Source of the DNA: Cavia porcellus
Taxonomy: Eukaryota; Chordata; Mammalia; Rodentia; Caviidae
Reading direction: 5' to 3'
Length of the DNA stretch: 64,000 nucleotides
NCBI RefSeq assembly: GCF_034190915.1
Contig: NW_026947485.1
Location: 51,880,019 to 51,944,018 of the forward strand
The position numbers were made by a program, and so were the translations under genes. A model generated the notes under the pieces. The model searched no databases and was not told where the DNA came from. It saw only the letters and a list, made by a program, of their open reading frames with translations. Positions 23,640 to 34,509 of the stretch are shown here, piece after piece (the first letter of the stretch is position 1; every line of letters begins with the position of its first letter).

Positions 23640-24245
23640 ATCTCCTAAATGGAGCTATCTTAAAGTGGGGCTAGGCTCAGGACGTCGTGCTCTGGCTCTT
23701 GGCAGATGTTTTTACACTGGGATTTTGGCTGATCCCTTGTGCACTGGGTTGTGAACAGACCACAAGCATGTACACAGGTAAACTGCATTCTGGAACATGT
23801 ACAATTCAATGAGTTGTTTCTAACTTGTAAAATATAACAAACAAGAGGAGATATCATTCTTTTGTTCAGGTAACAAGACTGTGACTTTTGTAACTGGATG
23901 TTTATTTTGCAGGCACACTCACTATTGCCTTTATTGGCTTTCACACTGCAAAAGCAAGCTTTCCATGTTGACTAGGCCCATGTCCTCAGGAACTAAGAGT
24001 AGCAGAGACTAATAGCCATCAAGGAGTGGAAGCTGTACCCACCACCTCTGCGTTACTGAATTCTACCAACAAAGGCTACATGAACTTGGAGGTAGATTAG
24101 TCATTTCCCCTGCAGAGTCTTCAAATGAAGCTGTAGAGACTGGGCTGGCACCTTGACTGAGCCTTTTCAGAATGAGAAACGAAGACTCCACCTAAGCTGT
24201 GCTTGGTTCCTGATCTCTAGAAGTTATGAAATAATAAATGTGCAT
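23640..24245 (+). mobile_element. Probable MaLR/ERVL-type LTR
   Basis: The second half (about 23970-24245) has ACCTTGACTGAGCCTTTTCA, GAAACGAAGACTCCACCTAA, GCTGTGCTTGGTTCCTGATC and TATGAAATAATAAATGTGCA. This is the arrangement seen near the 3' end of mammalian ERVL-type LTRs, with the AATAAA-bearing AATAATAAATG motif. The first half is less diagnostic and may be unrelated unique DNA. Confidence 0.5.
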
Positions 24246-24256
24246 TGAAGTTGCTT

Positions 24257-24308
24257 TTTATACAGTATAGTAACTGGACTTCTTATACAGTATAGTAATT
24301 GATGGTAG
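24257..24308. repeat. 26-bp direct duplication
   Basis: The string TTATACAGTATAGTAA occurs twice, about 26 bp apart, separated by CTGGACTTC, with near-identical flanks. This looks like a simple slippage duplication. Confidence 0.9.
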
Positions 24309-24687
24309 ACTTCTGGAATAAATTTCATTGATTAATCAAAAAGTTTTACGTCCCACTTGCTTTTTTTTTAATACTCATGGTGGAAATGATTATTTCTCTG
24401 GCTTTTTTTTTTTCCCTGTACAACTTGCATAAATACTTATAATAGCATATATAGCATTTATATAAGTATTTTCATTGTTGTGTGCCAGTTTAATATTTCA
24501 TAACAGAGTACAAACTTATCGAAAAGAATAGTGACATCCATTTCTGTGTCTTTCTCTGGTGTTTTTCAAATATATAATTATTACAGGCAGCTAAGCTAGT
24601 TAGAAATACTATAGTCAGTCAGTCCTTGAAGAGGCCAGCACAGAGAACCAAAATGTCTTGTGACCTTAGAAGAGACACACTTCTTGC

Positions 24688-25170
24688 TGTAGGCCAGATC
24701 TCAGGACAGAAGGCAAACAAATACAAGCACACCCTAAATATAAATATTAGGGATTAGGTATGGATCACCTTGGGAAGCCAGGAGTCACATCCCAGCCCCC
24801 TACAGAAAGAGTATGTAAAGAATGCTCACTTGCTATGTGACTTGCTTACCCATTTCTCCCAGATTTGGTCAATTGTACCTGAACAATTAAACTTACTGGT
24901 TGATCATAGTTCTGCCCCACTTCAAGCGGATCCTCCTTGTAACTTCCCAGTTTTTCCCCACTTCAGATCCATCTCACCTCGTGGTTTTACGCTATAAAAA
25001 TCTTTTAAACAGACAGAGTTTTTGGCAGCCCACTCAGAACCCCTTCTGTCTGTCTGTCTGTCTCTCTCAGACAAAAACTAACTTTCTCTCAGTAAATATT
25101 TCTGCTCTTAACCGTCATTGTTCCTATAATTCATTCTTCAGTTTTAGAGAGCATGAACTCCAGGACATAG
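24688..25170 (+). mobile_element. Probable endogenous retrovirus solo LTR
   Basis: The stretch has retroviral LTR architecture: a U3-like region ending with TTCCCAGTTTTTCCCCACTT, a TATA box (GCTATAAAAATC, about 24991-25002), an R/U5-like pyrimidine-rich part with GGCAGCCCACTCAGAACCCC and (CTGT)n, and an AGTAAA polyadenylation-like signal at 25089. Coding regions are absent, so it would be a solo LTR. Class I (gammaretrovirus-like) seems likeliest from the U5 wording. Both ends are estimates. Confidence 0.5.
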
Positions 25171-27884
25171 TAGGTTGAGAATTTCATTCCCTTGTATCAC
25201 AATTAGTATTTAACAAGTAACTACTAAAATGATACTCTACATACTGCTTTGGAAATACAAATTTATACCTGAGTTAGGACACTGAAAATTTCTTTTCCAG
25301 TGAAAAGTGACTCATTGCTATGAAATTATAGACAGTGTAGATTTTTCATTGAAAGTTAAATATTTTCAAATATGCCACATATAATTATACTTTTAGGATT
25401 ATTAACTATACTTTTGTACAGTTTTACTAAATTAGTCTTTGGACTACTTTTTTCTACAAAGATAATTCAGAGAACTTTTGTTACAGTAACTCAGCAGAGA
25501 ACTATGGAACTTGATTTAGATATTCTTGATATAATCACCTGCAATAATAATATTATAAAAAAAACATAATCCAGAAATAAAAGCATCAAAGCATGTAGAT
25601 ATCTAAGGATATAGCAATCTTGTATCATCAGTGTAAACTAAAGCTGAAAGTCTAAAATATATAGTATGTCTTAAAAATAACTAAAAACAATAAATAACAT
25701 ATGTGTATGTGGGCATGTATGTGTATGCATTATATATATGAAACATACAAAGTGAGTTGTAAAATTTAAAATTTAGTTTCTAAATAATAAGGGATTTATT
25801 TTTGCATTTGCTTCACATTTTTGTATTAAATTTTACTGAACCATACTTTTCAAAATCATTTTAGCATCCATTTTATTAAATAATGTATTTTGTCACTTAA
25901 TAATAGAGTATGAAAAATGTTTTAAGCACATAAAAAGATGACACATTGATGGAATTTGGTTGAGTAATAATTTAATGAAATAATATATTTCTTTCAAAAT
26001 TACTATCAAATAAAATATTACCTACAAATTGGTACAAAATAGAAAGAAAAATGTCATCTTGAATTATCTCTCCTGCCTTACAGGTAACTCTGTATAATTT
26101 TACAATTATACGGTGTGTTGATATGTAATTGAAACGCATAAAAACAGATAGAGTAAATTTATTAATACATTGTCACAATTATTTAATGACAGATTCATAC
26201 TATTTCTATAGCTAAGAAAAGTATCTGTATAAATAATGCTGAATTATAAAGCAAGGAATTTATAAAAGAAAAAGTTAAAAATTAGACCACTGAATGAATG
26301 ATTTTTTTTCATATTAATTCCCTTGGGAGAGCTTGTACACAATTTTGTAGTTTGGATTTCTGTATCTAATACAATGATGCTGTTACTGTTTGAAATAATT
26401 TTGGAAGATCTCCTTTTGATGTTATATAAATCATTCAATAAACTGTATAAGACAATTTGTCATTTTGTGGAAGCCACAAAGTCAGTTCATCATTAACAAA
26501 ATTTTGCCAACACTGAAGCTATTCATTAAAAGTATCACTAATTCAAAGACAATTATAGAAGGTAAGATGAAATAGGATTTTAAACAGTATATTGAAATAA
26601 AGTTTACAGTCTTCCAAGATGATTGTTTCAAGGGCAAAATTATTTTTCTGGAAATAAATATTAGCATATTTGCTTTAAATATGCTGATATTTTCTCAACA
26701 CTTTCCTTGTAAATTATCCTTTTTAAAAAATTATTGTACTTTTTATGTATGTATCAAATTATTATACTATGTCTCTCAAATATGCATAATTATTAATTTT
26801 TAGAAAGAATTGCAAGAGAAAAACCTCTTCTTTAGGAATCTGTTAAAACTTCATTGAAAATTATCAAATATATATAGAAAAGATACTTTAACAAGAGGAA
26901 AAGAAAGTTTAAATAGAGCATCATTAAGAAGAATGAAGAAAGGCAAGTTAATGTCCTATCTATTCTATTTTAGAGATTAAGGAATTAAAATTAAGGGATA
27001 AAGTGATTTGGACAGAGTAAATAAAGTCTTCCAGATGTGGAACCCACCAAAAGGAATTATCATTTGGATCATAAGAATAGCAATGAAGTCATTTTAATTT
27101 ATTTTAGGTAATGTAAAAAAGGGACCTTTTGGAACTTACAAATACCAAGCTGCCTAGAACGTTGACTTTTTGAACATTGTATGGCTTACAATACTTTAAT
27201 ATATTTAGTAATTAATGTTAGTAAAATGAAAGGAAGTCAAACACTGACTCTTTAAATTTTAATAGGTACAACTCTTATTTTCACAAGTGTTAATCATTTG
27301 ATACCTGGCCATTATGAACTGATGGCTTCTCCAGGTGCATTCCAAAGTACATAGTAAGGCAAGCTTTCTTTCACTGAAGTTTCTTTCTCTTCAGTTTCTA
27401 ATGATAATCAGTAACTTCTCTTGGAACAGTATGATAGACGTTATTTATAAAATAGATATACTGAAAAATAATCTAATTATATCTTGATAACTGTATTCAC
27501 ACACTTTGAATTGACTAGGAGCAGAACCAATAACTCGAGGCAATAAGAATACATACACAAGCAATCAGAAGAAACAGGGAACCAATAGATGTATATGATG
27601 AAGGTAATAATAGCAATGTTGGTTCATGATTTTGGTTTCTTGTAGCAAAGACCAACTGGGAGCATGCTCTGTGGAAAATGGAGTAAAAAGTGAGTTGATC
27701 TGCACAGAATTCTTTACTTTCGTTCTGTCTTTTCCTTTTCTTGTGATTCTCTTTCATCTTGTTGTTTTACATATGCAACATATCCTTGCCAAAGCAACCG
27801 TTCTCTAAGCAATCCAACTTGAACTACAATTTTTAAAAAATATGCAAGTCACTATAATTTGCATCTAAAATGTCTCTCAAAACC
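25171..27884. other. Very AT-rich unique DNA
   Basis: No gene. A very weak MIR-like patch lies at about 26950-27030 (CTATTCTATTTTAGAGATTA and a decayed continuation). Open frames up to 80 codons (27515-27757 minus) have no domain. Confidence 0.4.
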
Positions 27885-28165
27885 CCCATTGGAGGAGCTC
27901 CGTATACCAGTTTGGTGTGAAGAGGTAGAATCTGGTCAGAAGTCAGAAGAGGGTTTCCCACCTCATCTCATAGTTCTCTGCTGCCTGAAGTGAGTAGCTT
28001 TCCTTTCACTGTCTCTCCTCCGCATCCTCCGCCTGCTTGGTCTCCTCTCTGGGAGCCAGAGGACCATGGACTAAAATCTCTACGAATTATGAGCCAAAGT
28101 AAACCTGTACTCTAAGTGCAGGTGTTGGATATGGTGTTGTAATGATAAAGAAAGTGACAAAGGCT
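27885..28165 (+). mobile_element. MaLR-type LTR, 3' part
   Basis: CTCTGCTGCCTGAAGTGAG, CATCCTCCGCCTGCTTGGTC, AGAGGACCATGGACTAAAAT, CTCTACGAATTATGAGCCAA and AGTAAACCTGTACTCTAAGT follow the 3' half layout also seen at 33780-33900 (ccagcggactatgggccc, ataaactatgaggtaaaataaac). The two copies are related but strongly diverged. The 5' half is missing or unrecognisable. Confidence 0.65.
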
Positions 28166-28309
28166 TAAGTTAAAAGAAAATAGTCACTGTGACTCATTTT
28201 TACAAGGTAGAACCTCTGAATACCAAGCTCTCACAGATCTCTCCCTTCTGTGGTGTTTTCTAAAATACAACTTGCTATAGTATTCTCTAGTAATAAAAAT
28301 TATAAAGAT

Positions 28310-28525
28310 CACTGCTTGAGTTAATGTCCAGTTCTAATCCCAATCAGATGTATGGCCTTGGGCAAGTTCTGGGCTTGTCTGTCTGTCTCCTCATATATAA
28401 AATAGTATATTCTTAAGTAACAGTAAAAGCAATCCTACATCACAGGGTTATAGTGTGATAAAATAATGCATCTATAGGCCTTATAATGATGCCTGGTATA
28501 AAGAAAGCATCTACAAATGTTAACC
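28310..28525 (+). mobile_element. MIR SINE (near full length)
   Basis: The order is nearly complete: AGTTCTAATCCCAATCAGAT, GTATGGCCTTGGGCAAGTTC, CTGTCTCCTCATATATAAAA, CACAGGGTTATAGTGTGATA, AAATAATGCATC and GATGCCTGGTATAAAGAAAG. These are the MIR landmarks from the tRNA-related 5' part through the core to the L2-like tail. Confidence 0.88.
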
Positions 28526-28529
28526 ACTC

Positions 28530-28621
28530 TAAGAGCTGAGTGTATGGTTCAGTGCGGAAAGTACAGTGCTTAATGTGCAAGACTCTCTGTTCAATGGCCA
28601 GTGCCAACATAAAATAAAGCA
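28530..28621 (+). mobile_element. ID SINE, degenerate
   Basis: AAGAGCTGAGTGTATGGTTC, AGTACAGTGCTTAATGTGCA and CTGTTCAATGGCCAGTGCCA correspond to an older ID unit inserted just after the MIR tail. Confidence 0.7.
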
Positions 28622-29137
28622 AAACATTTAACTATTGTCGTTACTGTTAACATTTTTCCTGGACCTAGATATATTCTGAAAGAGTTTCAAGCCTAATATC
28701 ATAATCAGTGTCTCTGTCTGAAAATCCTTTTAACGTTTTGGTTTTTCAAACTTTCATGACTTCTATCATATAATCTCCAGATTCCTACCTTCACTCAGTT
28801 CCAACACTCGGTATCTCAAGAGCTAGGATTCAGATAATGTAACACAATTTTCTTCTTCTTGTAGGTGGTGTCCTCTTCAGTCTGTGATCATAGTGCTGCA
28901 GAACATAGGAGTTTTGAAGACTGACCTTAACATTGAATATCAGTTCTAATCTATTCAGTAGTTGTCTCTGTCATGAGATCTTCAAAAACATTAGTAAAAC
29001 AGGTGCCCAAATATCTTATCCCCAATTAGGCATATGCTATGTCTAACTAGTGCTGAGACATTTAAAATAAAATACAAATAGAAGATGTAAAATCCAGGTC
29101 CGAGAACTCCTCAAATAACTCATTTTTTGGATGTAAC

Positions 29138-29190
29138 ATTTATATATATATATATGATATATATATATATATATATCATATATATATGAT
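29138..29190. repeat. (TA)n microsatellite with GATA interruptions
   Basis: Alternating TA runs are broken by two GA steps (ATATGATATAT). The whole block is self-complementary and could form a cruciform or hairpin. Confidence 0.93.
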
Positions 29191-29251
29191 ACAACATTTA
29201 TATACACATACATATGTTTATATGTGTAACAAATAAATATGCTCACAATTA

Positions 29252-29287
29252 TCAAATCACAGTTACCATTCAAATCACAGTTACCAT
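29252..29287. repeat. Perfect 18-bp tandem duplication
   Basis: TCAAATCACAGTTACCAT occurs twice head to tail with no mismatch, so the event is recent on the scale of this neutral-looking DNA. Confidence 0.97.
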
Positions 29288-29379
29288 ATAAGAAACAGAT
29301 TTAATACTCTTCATGTATATTGTACTATTCCTGTTTTAGTGCCAATTTAACTCTGTATTTTAATTTATATGTATGTATT

Positions 29380-29496
29380 TATTTTTTGTTGAAACAGCAT
29401 CTTGCTATGTTGATCAGATTGGCCTCAAATTTGCAATTCTTCTATCTCAAATATCCTAAGTTGCAGGGATTACAAGCATGAATCATGTGCCTGGCA
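29380..29496 (-). mobile_element. B1 SINE
   Basis: TTTTGTTGAAACAGCATCTT, GCTATGTTGATCAGATTGGC, CTCAAATTTGCAATTCTTC and TTGCAGGGATTACAAGCATG are the reverse-complement landmarks of a B1 (7SL-derived) SINE. It lacks the ID partner found in the composite copies. Confidence 0.85.
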
Positions 29497-29683
29497 TCAA
29501 ACTCATTATTTTAAACTTAAGGATTCAATGCTGTCTCTAACCACTGTGATGGTGTGTAGTTTCCTCTTGTAATACAGAGAAGTTCATCCTCACAAAAGAG
29601 TTGTGATAGTTAAATATGCTGATGTATTCAATGCCTTTACCATGTTGCTAGTGGTATCGTACCAAATGTTATTTAGGAAGTTC

Positions 29684-29834
29684 AAGATATATGAAAGTCT
29701 AGGGATTTATGAAAACTGGGGATTTAGCTCAGTGGCATAAGCGCCTGCCTTGCAAGCAGGCAATCGTGAGTTTGATCCCTGGTACCGATAAAAAGGAAAA
29801 AGACAAAAAAAAAAAAAAAAGATATATGGAAGTC
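29684..29834 (+). mobile_element. Young ID SINE with target-site duplication
   Basis: The ID body runs 29716-29820: CTGGGGATTTAGCTCAGTGG, TTGCAAGCAGGCAATC, GAGTTTGATCC, the subfamily tail and 16 A residues. AAGATATATGAAAGTC (29684-29699) and AAGATATATGGAAGTC (29819-29834) are a target-site duplication with one mismatch. Sixteen bases (TAGGGATTTATGAAAA) lie between the left duplicate and the ID start. Confidence 0.9.
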
Positions 29835-32800
29835 AAAAAAATTTAGAAGTATAGTCTGAAAATTCATTTCCACAAAATTTTAAATAGTCATAGTCTTGCA
29901 GTGAATTACTCTAGTTGAGAATGCTCAGATTGTTACAGTAAATGAAATAAGTACCTAGATCATAAATTTTATATAAACTTTATTTTTACAAATTCCTGAT
30001 ATAAAATTGTCTTTAATTGTGGAACTAGGCACCTTGAAAAATGTTTTTAAGATATAATGGGTTGTTCCTATCATTATAAATTGGTCCATTATTACAATCT
30101 GTGTTTATTGGCATATAAAGGGTATGAACATGTGTATACGCACACACAAAGAGCCATTTGCTCTGTAATATCACTAACTAGCATGACAAATACCGTATCT
30201 TCAGCATTTGCAGTAGATTTTGCTTTCTTTTATCAAAAATAGTTTTCTTTTTGCTAATAGTCTAAAGTTACCACAATGCAAGCCCTGGTTCTGTTTCCTA
30301 CATAATTCCGCAGCATAAAAATTATATTTCTTTTTCAAAAAATAGAAAGAAAGAAATCCTTTAAGGAAAAGTGAAAACACTTGTGACTGATAATATGCCT
30401 TCCTATTTGTAAAACAAATCTTGAAACTCTCTAGCCTGGAGTTTTAGCAATTATTAGATCACAGTTACATGTTGTCAGGACTAAACGTTTCACATCCTTG
30501 CTGAAAGAGAGGAAGACCCTAAGATTACAATATATTTGAACAAGAAGGCACTAACTTTGCATTATTTTCCATTCTTCTTCCTGTCTTTGTCAGGAGGATG
30601 GATCCGTGCTGTGCTATTCTCTGTTCTGGTTGCCACCTTTGTCATGAGAATGAGACACCAGAATCAGAATGTTTCCTGCTAGATATAATAGCATGCTTTC
30701 CTCCTCTCACCTCTCACAAGATGCTGTATTTAGTTAGGTTAGAGCCTCTGATTCCCTTAGGGCACCTGCTTGACATTCACTTAAGGTGTCTTTTATGTTG
30801 TATTTATTGTACAAGTATTTGATGTCTTGAATAGTTCTTCAGTCCTTCCCAATCTCAAACACATTCCTCCCACTCACTCCCATGTTATTTAGCTTTCATC
30901 ATCACCTGGCCAATAAAATGTATGTTTCAATTTACAGGATATAGAAACATGCATATATTTTAATTACTATTTTAAAATATTATTCATAAATATTTCAATA
31001 GTCCAGTTTCATATAGAAATGCAAGAGCAGTGTCTAACACATATTTGGAAGATAATATATAGTGACATGAACATTTAAAATAATAGAAGTTCATTAATCA
31101 AAGGCATATTTAGTTTGTATTTAAAAGATGTAGATTGTATTTAAAAGAAGTATTTCTTTTTATTCTGCTTTTATCCAAGCCAAGATAAAAATGCTGCAAG
31201 AGATTGTTAGATCAGACTTCTATACTACTATGTAACATGAAAACCGCTGATAAACTCACTTAATTCTCACAAAGGTTTGGAAATGTGTAGCTCCATGATA
31301 TACATCTGTCACAGATGGTATGGTATCTCTATACCATATAAGCAGAATTTCATCTCCATGCAAAAGTGCGGACACGTTAAAGCATAAGAAATTGTTTTGA
31401 ACTTGAAAAGTACACAAATGAGAAGATGTAGAATCATATCAATCAGGTCAATAATGCAACTACCTATATTATGTGAGAAGTGTTTGTGAGTAACTTCAGA
31501 CTTTTTTTAACCATTAGAAATTTATCTAATATTGAATTATACATGCTCTTTTGCTGAGAAAACAAACAATATGATTGTTGGAAGTTTAGGCCATACTGGT
31601 AAGAAACAGAAATCACACGGTATTTCCTTTTTAAAATTTTTATTTTGTTTATGGTTGCATATGTTTGTAGTATATAATGTTCACATTTCTTGTGTTGAAT
31701 TGGTACATGTACATAACACATTTAAGTATTTCAAAAGAGGAGTTTTACTGTAGGTGTTTTATGCTGTAACTATGGTTTGTTTTTCATGGTGCAGACCCTA
31801 AAGGGTATGGAGCCCTCTGATGTAGCAGTTTCCTCGATTCCCAAGAAGTATCAAGGAACAAGTTTCTTACTGCCTTTTCAATCTTCTCAATCAAACCAAC
31901 ACAACTCCTCCCTCTGAGATTCTGTGTAGAGAAGAGAAATCAGGAAAAGAGAAACCATCCATGGGCAGCTTCACTTACCTGCTTTCCTATTATAGAAATC
32001 TTTCATGACCTTATAGGAAGCTTCTTCTCTATTCTACACTTTTTTGAGTGTCGCTCTCTACTCATGTACCCCAATACATTCAATATGTATGAACTAGTAT
32101 TTTTAAACGTCCAACACCTAGGTAAAGTAAAAATGGCCAGATTCTGATTTTTGTTGCTTCTCAGCCTTGAGATGATAGAGATTTGAGACATAGTGTGTTT
32201 ATGTTTTCAGACTGACTTAGGAATGTGTCAATACTCTAGATTAGAAATCAGCATTAGAAACAACATTGTTCAGAAAATTTTGACAAAACCTCAGAGTGGT
32301 GAGCAGTGAAGTTGTTCTCTCACTGGCAAAATTATTTTTGAAGGTCAGTTGCCTAATTCAGCGGAGGCAGTTGATTTTTCATTGCAACTTGTCAAGAGGT
32401 TAGAATACACAGCAGGTCTGCCAACAGATAATGTTAGTTAAGACTCCTTGGAAGGCCTTAATTCTCAAGGAGGCCTGAGGATCCGCAGTTATTCTCCAGC
32501 ATACCAAGTCTTCCAGTTTAAAGTCACAGCCCCCCTCACTTTATTTATTTCCCAGCCTTCTTTGGAGTAAGCATTGTCAAAACTGGTCCTAGTTACTACC
32601 AGCTCCAGAAAACATTGTCCAGCTTTCTGCAAAGACGCCAGCATAGATGTCCAAAACTACTCAAAAAAGTAACAGATATTTCCATATTCTTTTTCCAGGA
32701 AAGTAGTGCTTGCTAACCAGATACACTGTTTAACTATTTTAAGTTATTTTTCCAAGAACAGGAGAGATCACATAAGGCTAATTTGCCTTTTAAGCTGACC

Positions 32801-32924
32801 TAACTAAAGGAGGCCATTAAAGCAATTTTCTACAGAATAAAGAAAGATAGCTTTCCTTCATAAAAGCTATTCATTTGTAATTTGTGCTTACATGTATGTA
32901 GTTATTGGATAGATGTTTGTATCT
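29835..32924. other. Unique DNA
   Basis: Three kilobases with no recognised element. Two patches are richer in GC (30590-30760 and 32380-32660). Frames such as 30598-30822 carry several cysteines but no spacing that fits a zinc finger or other domain. A 31105-31155 imperfect duplication of TTGTATTTAAAAGA is present. Confidence 0.4.
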
Positions 32925-33045
32925 CATCAGCTGTAAACTTCATAATCTCAAGATTTTTGCTTTGCATCTTTAGTGCCTAATATGGAATCTGACACTGACA
33001 AGAATATTAAATGTTTGCAGAATAAACAAATTAATAAATACAAAC
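32925..33045 (+). mobile_element. L2 3' end
   Basis: GCATCTTTAGTGCCTAATAT, GGAATCTGACACTGACAAGA and TTAAATGTTTGCAGAATAAA follow the L2 3' end pattern (gtgcctagcacagtgcctggca, aaatatttgttgaatgaa). Confidence 0.65.
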
Positions 33046-33099
33046 CACAATGATTCCCCCTTGCTGTATCATAAAGTATTTGGTAACATTTTTTACCTG

Positions 33100-33212
33100 A
33101 AGAATACAATTTTTTTAAATTGGTACCAGGTATCGAACTCACGATTGCCTGCTTGCAAGGCAGGTGCTTATGCCGCTGAGCTAAATCCCCAGCCCCCAAG
33201 AATACAAATTTT
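33100..33212 (-). mobile_element. Young ID SINE with target-site duplication
   Basis: The body spans 33113-33197 on the minus strand: TTGGTACCAGGTATCGAACT, GCTTGCAAGGCAGGTGC and GCTGAGCTAAATCCCCAGCC. AAGAATACAATTT (33100-33112) and AAGAATACAAATTTT (33198-33212) flank it. It shares the GGCATAAG D-loop, but the tail CCGATAAAAAGG is replaced by a short T-rich stretch, perhaps from truncation of the 3' part. Confidence 0.93.
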
Positions 33213-33486
33213 AAGGATGGCTCAAAAGAGGTATCTCTCTAAAACTACATAGTGTTTAAGACATCTAACTTCTAAATAAATATTTTAAAGTAGGTAAACA
33301 TGATGTAATTCTACTGTTTAAATCAAAGAGATGTACCTGTCCTATCAGAGTAGACTAAATTGTACCCTGTAAAACATCAGGTCTCTATGATTCTATTAGG
33401 TGATTTGTGGGAATTTTCATCTAATGTAAAGACAAATGAGACAAACAAGCTTCTTTTTAAAAGTACTCTTTGTAGCAGTTGATAGG
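33213..33486. other. Unique DNA
   Basis: Nothing recognised between the ID insertion and the MaLR LTR. Confidence 0.4.
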
Positions 33487-33950
33487 TGTTATGGCTTGTA
33501 TCTAAACATTCCTCTTAAGCCTCAAGTACTCATAGGTGGAGTTTATCAGACAGAGCTCACTGGAACTAGTGTGTGTGATACTGTGATTAAGGGTGATGCG
33601 GTATTAAATTGGTAAACTGAATGGAACCAGCATATTTCTGGGTGTGGCTTTACTGAAAATGGAAGCCTCACTCTAGGTACAGGTGGCAACCACCCCAAAG
33701 ACTTATACTGTGGAGGGGATAAAAGGGAAAGTGGGGCTTGCTCCTTCTGCTTTGTTGTTTTGCAGCCTTCTGTCTCCAGGCCATGAACTCTTTCTGCTCT
33801 GTGATATCCATCTGCCTTGTCATCCTGTCATGGAACCAGCGGACTATGGGCCCTAAGTTCTATAAACTATGAGGTAAAATAAACTGTTTTCTATTAACAT
33901 GTGGGTGTTGGGTGTTTTGTTTTAGCAACTACAAAAGTAACTGGGGCAAT
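33487..33950 (+). mobile_element. MaLR-type solo LTR, near full length
   Basis: It starts TGTTATGGCTTGTATCTAAA, then TACTCATAGGTGGAGTTTAT, GTGGCTTTACTGAAAATGGA, CTCTTTCTGCTCTGTGATAT, CATGGAACCAGCGGACTATG, a polyadenylation signal AATAAA (33878-33883) and TTTTAGCAACTACAAAAGTA near the end. This is the general ERVL-MaLR LTR layout. The copy is young enough to be read from end to end. Confidence 0.82.
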
Positions 33951-34159
33951 GGGATAATATACTGAGGAATCTCAGATTTATTTGACCAGGGAAATTCATT
34001 TAACTTGCTTTACACAATTAGGTTCTGTGTTGAAAATGATGACTTAGAAAATGTTCTAAAATTTGAAAACAAACTCCAGAAGGTAGTGGAAAGTAACTGA
34101 TTATAATGACGCTACAGTAACTTGTGCATTGTAAAGACTCCATACACTACCAAATTATG

Positions 34160-34262
34160 AACCAAAGAATATGCTTTATTCATTGCTGATAAAGGCATTC
34201 TAAATACTTATTCATTCTTGGCATATACCAAGAGTTCAATAAATATTTGTTTAATAATAGAA
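34160..34262 (+). mobile_element. L2/MIR-type 3' tail
   Basis: CATTCTTGGCATATACCAAG then AGTTCAATAAATATTTGTTT is the typical end of an L2-family element (cctggcacatagtaggcgctcaataaatatttgtt). The upstream part is not identifiable. Confidence 0.65.
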
Positions 34263-34399
34263 GAATGACAGCTATGGTAATGTTTTTGCTATATTGAATG
34301 TAATAATTATGCTAAATTAGTGATACCTTTGACAGTCTGAGACAAATATTAATACACAGCCAGTGGAAATAGTGCTATTAAAAGTTATTTTAAAAACAA

Positions 34400-34509
34400 G
34401 GGGGCCTGGGGATTTAGCTCAGCGGCATAAGCGCCTGCCTTGCAAGCAGGCAGTCGTGAGTTCGATCCCTGGTACCGATAAAAAGGAAAAAGACAAAAAA
34501 AAAAAAAAA
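34400..34509 (+). mobile_element. Young ID SINE, best-preserved copy
   Basis: Box A TAGCTCAGCGG (34415-34425) and box B GTTCGATCC (34460-34468) are intact and fit Pol III internal promoter rules. The anticodon arm CCTGC (34434-34438), loop CTTGCAA and GCAGG (34446-34450) pairs perfectly and reads anticodon TGC (34441-34443), Ala. The T stem no longer pairs (GTGAG opposite CCTGG). A tail CCGATAAAAAGGAAAAAGAC leads into 15 A residues. It is a SINE, not a tRNA gene. Confidence 0.96.

Larger units (their letters stand above)
28622..29379. other. Unique DNA with AT microsatellite
   Basis: Apart from the TA run at 29138-29190 and the 18-bp duplication at 29252-29287, nothing is recognised. Confidence 0.5.

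Noticed and set aside
29138..29190. Origin or regulatory palindrome
   Set aside because: It is an interrupted TA microsatellite; self-complementarity is trivial for such sequence.
34400..34509. tRNA-Ala gene
   Set aside because: The T stem does not pair, the acceptor end is replaced by an A-rich tail and other copies exist in the window with target duplications; it is an ID SINE.
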